A stretch of DNA of 17,612 bases, taken from Halieaceae bacterium (GTDB lineage Bacteria > Pseudomonadota > Gammaproteobacteria > Pseudomonadales > Halieaceae). The stretch spans positions 1-17,612 of the forward strand of contig QOPK01000028.1 of assembly GCA_003331685.1 (NCBI GenBank). The letters run 5' to 3'. Within the stretch, counting starts at the first letter, position 1; every line of letters begins with the position of its first letter. Under the pieces are notes generated by a model, which worked only from the letters and a program-made list of their open reading frames with translations, did no database searches and had not been told where the DNA came from. A program made the position numbers and the translations under genes. Shown piece by piece: positions 8,201 to 15,759 of this stretch.

Positions 8201-10692
8201 ATCTGCTGCCGGGCTATGGCGGCACACAGCGGCTGGTGCGTAAGCTACATCGACGCCGCGGCGAGGCCGGCATGGCCGAGGCGCTGCGTTTAATGGTGAG
8301 TGGCCGCAATATTTCCACTGCTGAGGCGATCAACTGCGGTCTGGTCGACGAAGTCGTCACGGAAGCCGCGGCCTCGCCCGTTGAAATCGCGATGGAGCGA
8401 CTGCGCGACTACTTTGCCCAACAAGGCCCGCTGGCCGCAGCACAGGAAGAGCATGAGAGAGCGCTCGCTGCGCGAGATGAGGTCATTCCTTATTCTGAGG
8501 CCATTCTTGAGCAGCCTGCCTTGCAACAAGCATTGGCACAAATTCGCGCCAGCGGCCGTGCAAAGCAGGTGGCACGGGTGCTAGATGCCGTCGCCATCGG
8601 CGCAAAGAAAGGTCAGGCTGCTGGTCTGCTGCATGAGGCCGAGCTCTTTGCCGAGGCGGTCTGCGATCCTGAATCTGGACCTGCCGGGATCACGGCCTTC
8701 CTTGAGAAGCGCAGTGCACCTCTGCCAACCCAGTACGTTGATGTGTCGCCCACCGCTTCAGGTGAACAGGTCGATGAGTTATTGGCATCCGGTCAACTGC
8801 TACCCATGGGCGCCAGTTTCTTCCCCGGGGTCACGCCGGTTCCCCGTTATCAATATGGTTACGGCGTGCCGAAGTCTGCCGAGAACGGCAAGCCCGCTCA
8901 TGGAGACCCGATTGACGCCGAGATCAAGCTGATCTTCGAAACCCCAGAACCCGAGCCCAATGAGGCATTGGTGTATGTCCTGGCCTCTGAGATGAACTTC
9001 AATGACATCTGGGCCATTACCGGCATCCCAGTGTCGCCCTTTGATGCGCGTGATGCCGATGTGCAGGTCACTGGCTCCGGCGGTGTGGCAATGATTGTTC
9101 GTCTCGGTAGCGAGTTAATCGCCGAGGGCCGCTTATCAGTCGGCGATGTGTGCACCGTTTACTCGGGTCAGAGTGAGCTGCTCTCTCCCGACCAGGGTCT
9201 CGACCCCATGGCAGCCGACTTCCGCATTCAAGGTTATGAGCGCAATGATGGCAGCCACGCACAGTTCCTGGCTGTGCAAGGCCCGCAATTGCATCCCAAG
9301 TTACCGAGCCTGAGCATCGAAGAGGCCGGTTCGTATGGGCTAACGCTGGGTACGATTCACCGGGCGCTTTATCACACGCTCGATATAGAGCCGAATAAGC
9401 AGCTGTTCGTTGAGGGCGCCTCGACGGGTACCGGCTATGACTGCCTGCGCAGCGCCGTGAGCAGTGGCCTCAACGTGGTGGGCATGGTCTCCAATGCAGA
9501 GCGCGCCGCCCGCGTTGAAGCCGTCGGCGGTGCCGCTGTCGACCGAAAAGATCCGCAGTGGGCGGATGCCTTCACTCCCGTACCCGATGACCCCACCGAG
9601 TGGGCCAATTGGGAAGCGCAAGGGGCGGGTTTTGTCGCGGCCACGGAAGCCGCCGCTGGTGGCAGTATCGACTATGTGGTGTCCCACGCTGGTGAAACTG
9701 CCTTCCCCCGCTCGTTCCAGACATTAGGTGAAGGCGGTGTACTGACCTTCTATGGCGCGTCCTCGGGCTATCGTTTCACCTTCATGGGTAAGAAAGGTAG
9801 TTCGAGCCCGTCTGAGATGTTCACTCGTGCTGGGCTCCGCGCGGGTCAGAGTCTGTTGATTGTTTACGGACCCGGCGCCGAGGATGGCATTGTAGACCGC
9901 GTGGCGATCGAAGCCATTGAGGTTGGCTGCCAGCGCGGCGCGCAAATTGCCGTGCTGGTGGATACCGTCCCGCAGCGTGAGTTTGTGAACTCGCTAGGCT
10001 TTGGCGCGCAGGTGAAAGGCGTGGTGAGTCTTGAGGAGATCGAGCGACGATTGGGAGATGACTACGACCCGCCCGGGCCGTTCGCGCAGATGCCCAACCC
10101 GTTCACCGAGTCACAGGCATTCAAGGAAGCCGTCCGTTTGTTCTCAGACCGCACGCTGAAGCCAATTGGTTCAGCGATAGCGCCCTTCCTGCGCAATACC
10201 CTCGATAAACGCGGCTTGCCCGATGTGGTATTCGAGCGTGCGGGTCGCGATGGCCTCGCGCTCGCTACCTCACTGGTCAAGCCCAACGTGGGCAAAGTGG
10301 TCTATGCCGAGGAACTGAGCGGGCAACGCTTTACCTTCTATGCCCCCCAGGTGTGGATGCGCCAACGTCGCATCATCATGCCCAGCGCAGAGATCCGTGG
10401 CACGCACCTCAATACCGCGCGTGAATTTGCGGAAATGCAGGAGCGAATCGCCGCCGCGCAGATCGATGTGCTGCCACCTCTGGCGCGACCCATCGAAGAC
10501 ATCGCCGAGATCCACCAGGCGATGTGGGAGAACCGTCACGGCGGTGCGAACTATGTGGTAACCCATGCCCTACCGCGTATGGGCCTCAAAACAAAAGACG
10601 AGCTTTACCGTGCCTGGGCGCTGCGTGACGCAGCGGAGCGCGGTGAAGAGATTACCAAAGTCGAAACAGGATCAGCCGGAGCGCTTAGATGA
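5278..10692 (+). CDS. pcs: Propionyl-CoA synthase, trifunctional fusion (3-hydroxypropionate to propionyl-CoA)
   Basis: This 1804-aa enzyme converts 3-hydroxypropionate, ATP, CoA and NADPH to propionyl-CoA; it matches Chloroflexus/Erythrobacter Pcs along its whole length. Residues 1-845 are an AMP-forming acyl-CoA synthetase: YTSGSTGKPKG at 404-414, YWATEHGG around 554, YTQGD at 661-665, GRSDDVINVSGHR at 679-691 and catalytic K780 in SGKYMRR. A helical insertion at about 246-325 is typical of Pcs. Residues 849-1150 are a crotonase with oxyanion motif AGAD (897-900) and both catalytic glutamates, E951 and E971, 20 apart as in enoyl-CoA hydratases. Residues 1160-1790 are an MDR-type acrylyl-CoA reductase with NFNDIWA (from 1240) and the nucleotide loop GASTGTG (1380-1386). 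All modules look intact. Start is GTG after AGGAGG. It overlaps mcr by 4 bases. Confidence 0.96.
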   Translation: MTHHDGDWGILSTQQDEDQARAQAVSDPAAYHAAIAAKELHWYDTGGGQWISKPGDDAWQGWHAASGAEGSADASWTPWSLALDANAAPFYRWFVDGQTNACFNLLDRHVLLGRGRNQALVFEGDRWDPSKNEGRGGPVFEQRLSYRELLIEVALRARVLESLDLKAGDRIALNLPNILEQIFYILAAQRLGVIYTPVFGGFSAKTLSDRIHDAGAKVVITADGGYRNAEVVPYKSTYTDPALDNYVPRPAALQALSETLKSRLPADVAERLETQVAEAVAGEITLERADVMRELGLALERERGTAPEIIAELRTTVASELASVSHAVTNVIVVRYTGNDIVEHSRDRWSHDLVAGVEAEFLADSGVADRALLDNLDDNAFWKAVGAAMPAVPVEADWPLFIIYTSGSTGKPKGVVHTHGGWLSGITHTMRTVFNANQDDCLYVIGDPGWITGQSYLIAAPLAFGMSTVIAEGSPLFPHAGRFASIIERNRVTLFKAGSTFLKAVMTDPASAQEMSRYDMSTLKVGTFCAEPVSPAVQKFAMENICSHYINSYWATEHGGIVFSCPWGDFKPLEADAKTWPLPWIQAQVRIVEETSDTGSVSQWREAEAGEKGELVITQPYPYLARTLWGAGDALGTDDWQGDIDRFAEVYFKRWDGELTYTQGDYARRGDEGAFTLHGRSDDVINVSGHRIGTEEIEGAILRDKTLRQDSPVGNVVVVGAPHDEKGETPVAFLVAAAGRKLSDEDLARLQNLVRTEKGATAVPSDFLVVSAFPETRSGKYMRRTLRAILLDQPLGDLSTLRNPESVEEIQGAVAQWRDFGRLAEARQIIQTWRYLRVETHRLDDNHKVALLVINHPPVNALNERTLDELHTVVQQLEHQDDVDAVVITGARGAFVAGADVKELLEVGEAGDLESARTPPNAAQAAFAALEQLGRPVIAAVNGPALGGGNELVLACSYVIAAEHAQFGQPEINLNLLPGYGGTQRLVRKLHRRRGEAGMAEALRLMVSGRNISTAEAINCGLVDEVVTEAAASPVEIAMERLRDYFAQQGPLAAAQEEHERALAARDEVIPYSEAILEQPALQQALAQIRASGRAKQVARVLDAVAIGAKKGQAAGLLHEAELFAEAVCDPESGPAGITAFLEKRSAPLPTQYVDVSPTASGEQVDELLASGQLLPMGASFFPGVTPVPRYQYGYGVPKSAENGKPAHGDPIDAEIKLIFETPEPEPNEALVYVLASEMNFNDIWAITGIPVSPFDARDADVQVTGSGGVAMIVRLGSELIAEGRLSVGDVCTVYSGQSELLSPDQGLDPMAADFRIQGYERNDGSHAQFLAVQGPQLHPKLPSLSIEEAGSYGLTLGTIHRALYHTLDIEPNKQLFVEGASTGTGYDCLRSAVSSGLNVVGMVSNAERAARVEAVGGAAVDRKDPQWADAFTPVPDDPTEWANWEAQGAGFVAATEAAAGGSIDYVVSHAGETAFPRSFQTLGEGGVLTFYGASSGYRFTFMGKKGSSSPSEMFTRAGLRAGQSLLIVYGPGAEDGIVDRVAIEAIEVGCQRGAQIAVLVDTVPQREFVNSLGFGAQVKGVVSLEEIERRLGDDYDPPGPFAQMPNPFTESQAFKEAVRLFSDRTLKPIGSAIAPFLRNTLDKRGLPDVVFERAGRDGLALATSLVKPNVGKVVYAEELSGQRFTFYAPQVWMRQRRIIMPSAEIRGTHLNTAREFAEMQERIAAAQIDVLPPLARPIEDIAEIHQAMWENRHGGANYVVTHALPRMGLKTKDELYRAWALRDAAERGEEITKVETGSAGALR

Positions 10693-13600
10693 ACGATATG
10701 TCGAACTTATCCAACACTGTTATTGCTCAGTCTCTCTCGGGGCGCCGGCTCGAAAACAAATCGGTCATTCTGACCGGCGCTGCAGGCTCTATAGGCCGCT
10801 ATATCTCCCGTCACTTGTTGCGGGAAGGCGCCATGGTCACCATGACCGGCCGCGATCAAAGCAAGCTAGATGCCTTTGTGGAGGAGCTCGCTGAAGAGGG
10901 CTTTGATGCGGAGAACATCACCACCATCGTGGGCGACTGCGCTGATCCGCAGGTATGTCGAGATATCGTCGCGCGCGCCGTAGACAGCTTTGGCAGGCTC
11001 GACGTACTGGTGAACAATGCTGGCGCCGCGGGTCCCAAGTTTACGCTCCGTGATATCCCCTTCACCGATGTAGAAATGCGCGCAGCAGGGTCTGACCAGA
11101 CCATGTTTGATTCCGCGATGAACCTGCTTGGCGCACCCTGGAATATGGCGCGTGCTGCCGCCGCCCACCTGAGTGATGGCGGCACCATTGTCAACGTATC
11201 AACGATTTTCTCGCGCACCCATTATTACGGCCGCATCCCCTACGTGGTGCCCAAGTCGGGACTCAATGCATTGGGGAAGGGATTGGCACTGGAGTTGGGT
11301 GAAGAGCGCGGTATTCGCGTGAATACGCTGTTCCCCGGACCGATCGAATCAGAGCGCATCGATACCGTTTTTGCCACCATGGATGAACTACAGAACATCG
11401 CCCCCGGCAGTACCAGCCAGGAATTCCGTGATCTCATGATTACCACGCGCAACGGCGAGGAAGGCCTCGAGTATCGCTATCCCACGCCCACCGACGTCGC
11501 TAACGGCATTGTTTGGCTGGCCTCTGAAGAGTCCGCCGCAGTGTCGGGTCACCACGTTGAGGTCACCAATGGCATGCAGGTACCGGCGCAGAGTCGCTCG
11601 CAGCTGGTGTCTTGGCCAGATAAGCGTCTCGAAGACCTCACCGACCACGTTGTACTCATTCTGGGTGGCTCAGACTACGAGCAGGCTTTGACCTACGCCG
11701 AGCGCCAGATCAACAGTGGCGCTCATGTACTGCTGGCATTCCGCTCACTGGAATCTGTCGGGCACGCTCGTTCATTGATTCAGACCAGAGGGCTCGACGA
11801 AATCCAACTGTCGCACCTTGATCCGCTGCGACGCGAATCGGTGGATCGCACGATGCAGTTCATCGACGACCACTTCGGGCGTCTTGATGGTGTGATTGTG
11901 TTGCCGCGCAAGCCCAATGGCCACTACGGCCATTCGCTCTGCGGCGCTGCCGACGAAGACGTCGAGAACTTTGTTCGCGAGGAAGTGGTGGCACCGGTTG
12001 CCTTCGCCAGCATGCTGGCCAGTAACCTTTCGCGCTGGTTTGGTAAGTGCGAGCCACCCGCCATCACCTATGCAACCAACGGCAGCGACACGCAGGGCAA
12101 CCTGCTCAATGAAGTCATTCGAGCGTCCATCGAGGCGCTGATCAGGGGCTGGCGTCACGAAGACGAAACGCTGCTCAACGCAGGGGAGCTGGAATGGGCC
12201 GTGCGGCCCAACCAGTTGGTGCGCTACGACAGTGAGGACAAGGACAACCTGACCTTCGCCGCAGATTGGGCCGCAACGCTGACGAACCGTGTGCGGCAAA
12301 TGGACCCGATTAATCTCTGGATCCCAAAGAGCATCAAGCGCGCGACCGGTAAGGAATCCATGCCCACGCCGCTGATGCGGGTACTCCCAGGTCTGCATAA
12401 GGGCAAAACGGCTGTGATTACAGGCGGGAGCTTGGGTATCGGTTTGCAACTGGGCCGTTATCTCGCGATTGCCGGCTGTCGTGTGCTGTTGAGCGCACGA
12501 AGTGCAGCCAAGCTGGAAGAAGCGCGTGACGAGATCGTTGAGGAACTGCGAGGTATTGGTTACCCGCAGGCCGACACGCGGGTCACTACCATGGCCGATA
12601 TCGACGTGGGCGATCCGAAAGCCTTGGACGCACTGTATGACCGCGCAATAGAGCTCTTCGGCAATGTCGACTTTCTGATCAACAACGCCGGCATCTCGGG
12701 CGCAGAAGAGATGGTAGTCGACATGACGCTCGCGGACTGGAACCGCACCATGGAAGCCAATCTGATCTCCAACTACTCGCTGATCCGCAAGTTCGGTCCG
12801 GTGATGAAGGACAAGGGCAAGGGCTCCATCCTCAACGTATCAAGCTACTTCGGCGGTGAGAAATATGTCGCCGTTGCCTACCCCAATCGCGGCGACTACG
12901 CCGTCTCCAAAGCGGGTCAGCGCGTCTTAGCCGAAATCCTCTCCCGGCACCTGGGCCCTGAGATCCAGATCAACGCCCTCGCCCCGGGACCGGTGGATGG
13001 TGCCCGACTCCGCGGTTTAGGTGATGCGCCCGGTCTGTTTGATCGCCGCGGTCGGCTGGTACTCGAGAACAAGCGCCTGAATCAGGTGCACAAAGCTATC
13101 CTCAGTGATCTCAAGGAAGGCTTGAGTGTGGACACGATTATGGCGCTGTCAGCCAACGACGTGGCTAACCTACCCTCGGGGAATGACATGCCTAAGGCGC
13201 TGTCGCGCTTGGTGGGCCAGGTGATTGATGCGGGCGGTGTGGGGAACTCCTCGCGCTTCCTGATGCACGAAGGCATTGCCAGTAAGTTGGTTGAGCGCCT
13301 AGTCAACGGCGGCATTCTCACTACCGAGCAGCGCGACGCCTTCATGGAGGCATTTGTCGAGGCACCGCAACCGTTCTTCGATACTGCGGAGTCAAAGAAA
13401 TCTGCTGCGCAGATTGAGTCCGGCATTCTCAACCGACTCCACCTGCACAAAATGCCAACCGACGAACAGGTTGGCCTGTCTACTGTATTCCATCTCGCTG
13501 ATGACATTGTCAGTGGCGAGACGTTCCACCCCTCGGGCGGTCTGAAGTTTGACCGTTCAGTGACCGAGGGCGAACTGCTGCTACCCCCGAGCCAGACTGA

Positions 13601-14342
13601 CCTGAACAAGCTTCAGGGCAAACGTGTGGTCATGGTGGGTGACAGTATGCGTAAAGAGCTTGCGGCGATCGGCAATGGTTTTATGGGGCAGGATGTCGCA
13701 GCGCTCACGGTACTGACTCGTTCTGAGGACAGCGCCCGTGAGCTTCAACACGCCATCGACGCCACGGATTCCGTGGCGTTCGATGTGCGTTGTGTCGGCG
13801 ACGATATCGAGGGGGCACTGGATCACATTTTGCGTGAGGAAGGTGGCTTTGATGTCGTAGTAAGCAGCCCATTTGAGAGACTGCCACTCAACGCGCTGGC
13901 GGGTGAACGTCATAAGAGCTGGGATCGAGTGCTGAGCGATCAGCAATTCCGAGACCTAGTCCATGACCAACTCACTCATCACTTTCGTGTAGCAAGAATT
14001 TCCGCGCTGGTACCCAATTGCCAGATCGTCTTGCTGACTCCTGATACTTCACTGGCCTCAACGCGGGAAGAATTTGCGCTGGCGCTGTTCGTGAAGAACT
14101 CTCTCCATGCCTTTACGGTGACTTTGGGCGTTGAAGGTGAGCGGCTGCCAACGGTACCTGCGGTAAATCAGGTGCAGCTGACGCGGCGGGCGCACACTGA
14201 AGAACCCTCAAACGATCAGGAACTAGCTGAAGAAATGACGCGCCTGGTGCACGCGGTCATGCAGTGTGCTGTACCCGCACCCTCTCCCAGTGAGAGCCGA
14301 TACCTGTCCAAGATCTTCCGCGGCAACGCGGTCACGGTCTGA
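10689..14342 (+). CDS. mcr: Malonyl-CoA reductase, bifunctional double-SDR fusion
   Basis: This 1217-aa, two-step NADPH enzyme takes malonyl-CoA to malonate semialdehyde (C-terminal half) and then to 3-hydroxypropionate (N-terminal half), as known for Chloroflexus Mcr, which has nearly the same length. The N half has the SDR loop TGAAGSIG (29-36), NNAG (109-112), S171 and Y185-VVP-K189. The C half has TGGSLGIG (578-585), NNAG (665-668), S718/S719 in NVSSYFGGEK and Y737-AVS-K741, followed by an extra SDR-like region carrying GETFHPSGGL and ending in RYLSKIFRGNAVTV, as in Chloroflexus. Both active sites look complete. The ATG overlaps the pcs stop (ATGA), with GGAG 7 bases upstream inside pcs. 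Its product is the substrate of Pcs, so the operon encodes consecutive steps. Confidence 0.96.
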   Translation: MNDMSNLSNTVIAQSLSGRRLENKSVILTGAAGSIGRYISRHLLREGAMVTMTGRDQSKLDAFVEELAEEGFDAENITTIVGDCADPQVCRDIVARAVDSFGRLDVLVNNAGAAGPKFTLRDIPFTDVEMRAAGSDQTMFDSAMNLLGAPWNMARAAAAHLSDGGTIVNVSTIFSRTHYYGRIPYVVPKSGLNALGKGLALELGEERGIRVNTLFPGPIESERIDTVFATMDELQNIAPGSTSQEFRDLMITTRNGEEGLEYRYPTPTDVANGIVWLASEESAAVSGHHVEVTNGMQVPAQSRSQLVSWPDKRLEDLTDHVVLILGGSDYEQALTYAERQINSGAHVLLAFRSLESVGHARSLIQTRGLDEIQLSHLDPLRRESVDRTMQFIDDHFGRLDGVIVLPRKPNGHYGHSLCGAADEDVENFVREEVVAPVAFASMLASNLSRWFGKCEPPAITYATNGSDTQGNLLNEVIRASIEALIRGWRHEDETLLNAGELEWAVRPNQLVRYDSEDKDNLTFAADWAATLTNRVRQMDPINLWIPKSIKRATGKESMPTPLMRVLPGLHKGKTAVITGGSLGIGLQLGRYLAIAGCRVLLSARSAAKLEEARDEIVEELRGIGYPQADTRVTTMADIDVGDPKALDALYDRAIELFGNVDFLINNAGISGAEEMVVDMTLADWNRTMEANLISNYSLIRKFGPVMKDKGKGSILNVSSYFGGEKYVAVAYPNRGDYAVSKAGQRVLAEILSRHLGPEIQINALAPGPVDGARLRGLGDAPGLFDRRGRLVLENKRLNQVHKAILSDLKEGLSVDTIMALSANDVANLPSGNDMPKALSRLVGQVIDAGGVGNSSRFLMHEGIASKLVERLVNGGILTTEQRDAFMEAFVEAPQPFFDTAESKKSAAQIESGILNRLHLHKMPTDEQVGLSTVFHLADDIVSGETFHPSGGLKFDRSVTEGELLLPPSQTDLNKLQGKRVVMVGDSMRKELAAIGNGFMGQDVAALTVLTRSEDSARELQHAIDATDSVAFDVRCVGDDIEGALDHILREEGGFDVVVSSPFERLPLNALAGERHKSWDRVLSDQQFRDLVHDQLTHHFRVARISALVPNCQIVLLTPDTSLASTREEFALALFVKNSLHAFTVTLGVEGERLPTVPAVNQVQLTRRAHTEEPSNDQELAEEMTRLVHAVMQCAVPAPSPSESRYLSKIFRGNAVTV

Positions 14343-14358
14343 CCTCGTATCACTCCTC

Positions 14359-14376
14359 GGCGGGGTCTTCCCCGCC
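14359..14376 (+). terminator. First hairpin after mcr
   Basis: A perfect 7-bp stem, GGCGGGG (14359-14365) with CCCCGCC (14370-14376), closes on a TCTT loop 16 bases after the mcr stop. It is not followed by a T run, so alone it is more likely an mRNA-stabilising or pausing hairpin than a complete terminator. Confidence 0.5.
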
Positions 14377-14381
14377 ATTCG

Positions 14382-14427
14382 CCAGCGGCCGGACTCATCC
14401 CCCCGGCCGCTGGTCTCTTTTCCTCTC
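14382..14427 (+). terminator. Rho-independent terminator of the pcs-mcr operon
   Basis: A perfect 11-bp stem, CCAGCGGCCGG (14382-14392) with CCGGCCGCTGG (14403-14413), has a 10-base loop and is followed at once by a pyrimidine tract, TCTCTTTTCCTCTC. This is a strong intrinsic terminator for pcs-mcr and separates it from the cytochrome-propeller gene that follows on the same strand. Confidence 0.8.
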
Positions 14428-14496
14428 TGCAAATCAGCAACCTAGCGGTATGCTTCCCTTGGTGTTGCAGTGGGAAGGTGCCTTGAGGAAGTTGCC

Positions 14497-15708
14497 TTGA
14501 GAAATGTGCTCGCGCTTATAGCGGTATCAGTCTGGCTATCGCCTCTGGCGCTCGCCCTGCCTGCCGGTGAAGGCGAAAGCCTGGTGCGAGAGCACTGTGC
14601 GAGCTGCCACCGCCCCGAAATCTTGAACAGATCCCAAGGCTACGACACGGCGAGTGAATGGCGCCAGCTCATGGCGACGATGGTCGCGTTGGACGAGCCC
14701 CGAGCCGACATCATTGCGAAATATCTCACAAAGCATTTTCAATCCAAACCGGAACTCTACCCCACGCTCGTTGACGGGCCGGTCGAGATCGAAATCGAGG
14801 AGTGGATGGTCCCCACTTTGGGTCAACGTTCCCGAGATCCGGTAGAGGCGCCTGATGGCGCAATCTGGTGGACTGGGATGTGGGCATCGCTCGTGGGTCG
14901 CCTCGACCCGCTCACCGGAGCGTTCCGCGAATACCCTCTTCCCCCATCAGCGCGGCCCCACTCTATTGTCCCGGATGACGAGGGCGCTATTTGGTATCTG
15001 GGTAACTCGAACGGCACTGTAGGCAAGCTCAATCCACTGACCGGAGAGATCAGGGAGTACGAAACCGGCCTGGCCGACCCTCATACCGGTGTGTTCCACC
15101 CCAATGGCTACTTCTATTTCACAGCGCAGCACACGGGGGCGGTAGCCAGGCTCGACACCGTAACGGGAGAAGTCCTCTCAGTGAACACGCGCCCACGCCC
15201 CTATGGCATCAAGGTGGGACCCGATGGCTACCTCTACGTGGCATTCAACGGTGAAAATGCGATTGGGCAGATGGACCCCTCGACGCTTCAGGTCAATTAC
15301 TTCCCCATCCCCCACGAGGACACGCGCATCCGACGGCTGGACATCGCCAGTGACGGGACCATTTGGTACGTCAACTCCAGTCGCGGCAAGATCGGACACC
15401 TCGATCCAAAAACCGGTGAGGTGCGTGAATGGGATTCACCCAGTGGCTCCAAATCCCACCCCTACGCCATCGCCGTGATCGATGACGTTGTCTGGTACAA
15501 CGAATCGGGGCAACGGCCGGATGCCTTGGTCCGTTTCGAACCCGCTACGGAGACCTTCCAAAGTTGGGCGATTCCGTCAGGGATCGGCATCATCCGCCAT
15601 GTCTGGGTGACAAAGGACAACGATCTGCTGATTCACCAAAGTAGCAGCAACCGGATCGGCAGGGTCAAGGTGAGCGATGACCAAACGGAAGCGCTACCGC
15701 TTGAGTGA
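14497..15708 (+). CDS. Exported cytochrome c fused to Vgb-like beta-propeller
   Basis: This 403-aa predicted periplasmic protein has a signal peptide with cleavage likely after ALA (residue 20). A short class I cytochrome c domain follows, with one haem site C34-A-S-C-H38 and candidate Met ligands in LMATM. From about residue 100 to the end there are seven repeats of the Vgb/streptogramin-lyase type, each with D/N-P-x-T-G-like turns (GRLDPLTG, GKLNPLTG, ARLDTVTG, GQMDPSTL, GHLDPKTG, VRFEPATE, GRVKVSDD), giving a seven-bladed propeller. The Vgb catalytic Glu/His pattern is not evident, so streptogramin cleavage is unlikely. An electron-transfer or sensing role is a guess. The TTG at 14497 is preferred because GAGGAAG lies 5 bases upstream; an in-frame GTG at 14470 gives a poorer signal peptide and no ribosome site. 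Confidence 0.82.
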   Translation: MRNVLALIAVSVWLSPLALALPAGEGESLVREHCASCHRPEILNRSQGYDTASEWRQLMATMVALDEPRADIIAKYLTKHFQSKPELYPTLVDGPVEIEIEEWMVPTLGQRSRDPVEAPDGAIWWTGMWASLVGRLDPLTGAFREYPLPPSARPHSIVPDDEGAIWYLGNSNGTVGKLNPLTGEIREYETGLADPHTGVFHPNGYFYFTAQHTGAVARLDTVTGEVLSVNTRPRPYGIKVGPDGYLYVAFNGENAIGQMDPSTLQVNYFPIPHEDTRIRRLDIASDGTIWYVNSSRGKIGHLDPKTGEVREWDSPSGSKSHPYAIAVIDDVVWYNESGQRPDALVRFEPATETFQSWAIPSGIGIIRHVWVTKDNDLLIHQSSSNRIGRVKVSDDQTEALPLE

Positions 15709-15759
15709 ACCGATGCTGCGGGCAGATCGCCCACTTTACATGGGTGTTACGTCAGAGCG

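Noticed and set aside
11772..12449. 225-codon minus-strand open frame inside mcr
   Set aside because: Lies antisense within a fully supported Mcr reading frame and shows no recognisable domain.
14497..15708. Calling the propeller protein virginiamycin B (streptogramin) lyase
   Set aside because: It is exported, carries a haem domain, and the lyase active-site pattern is not visible.
15720..15738. GGGC-AGATC-GCCC hairpin between the cytochrome-propeller gene and the serine hydrolase
   Set aside because: Only four base pairs and a weak T tract; too slight to call a terminator.
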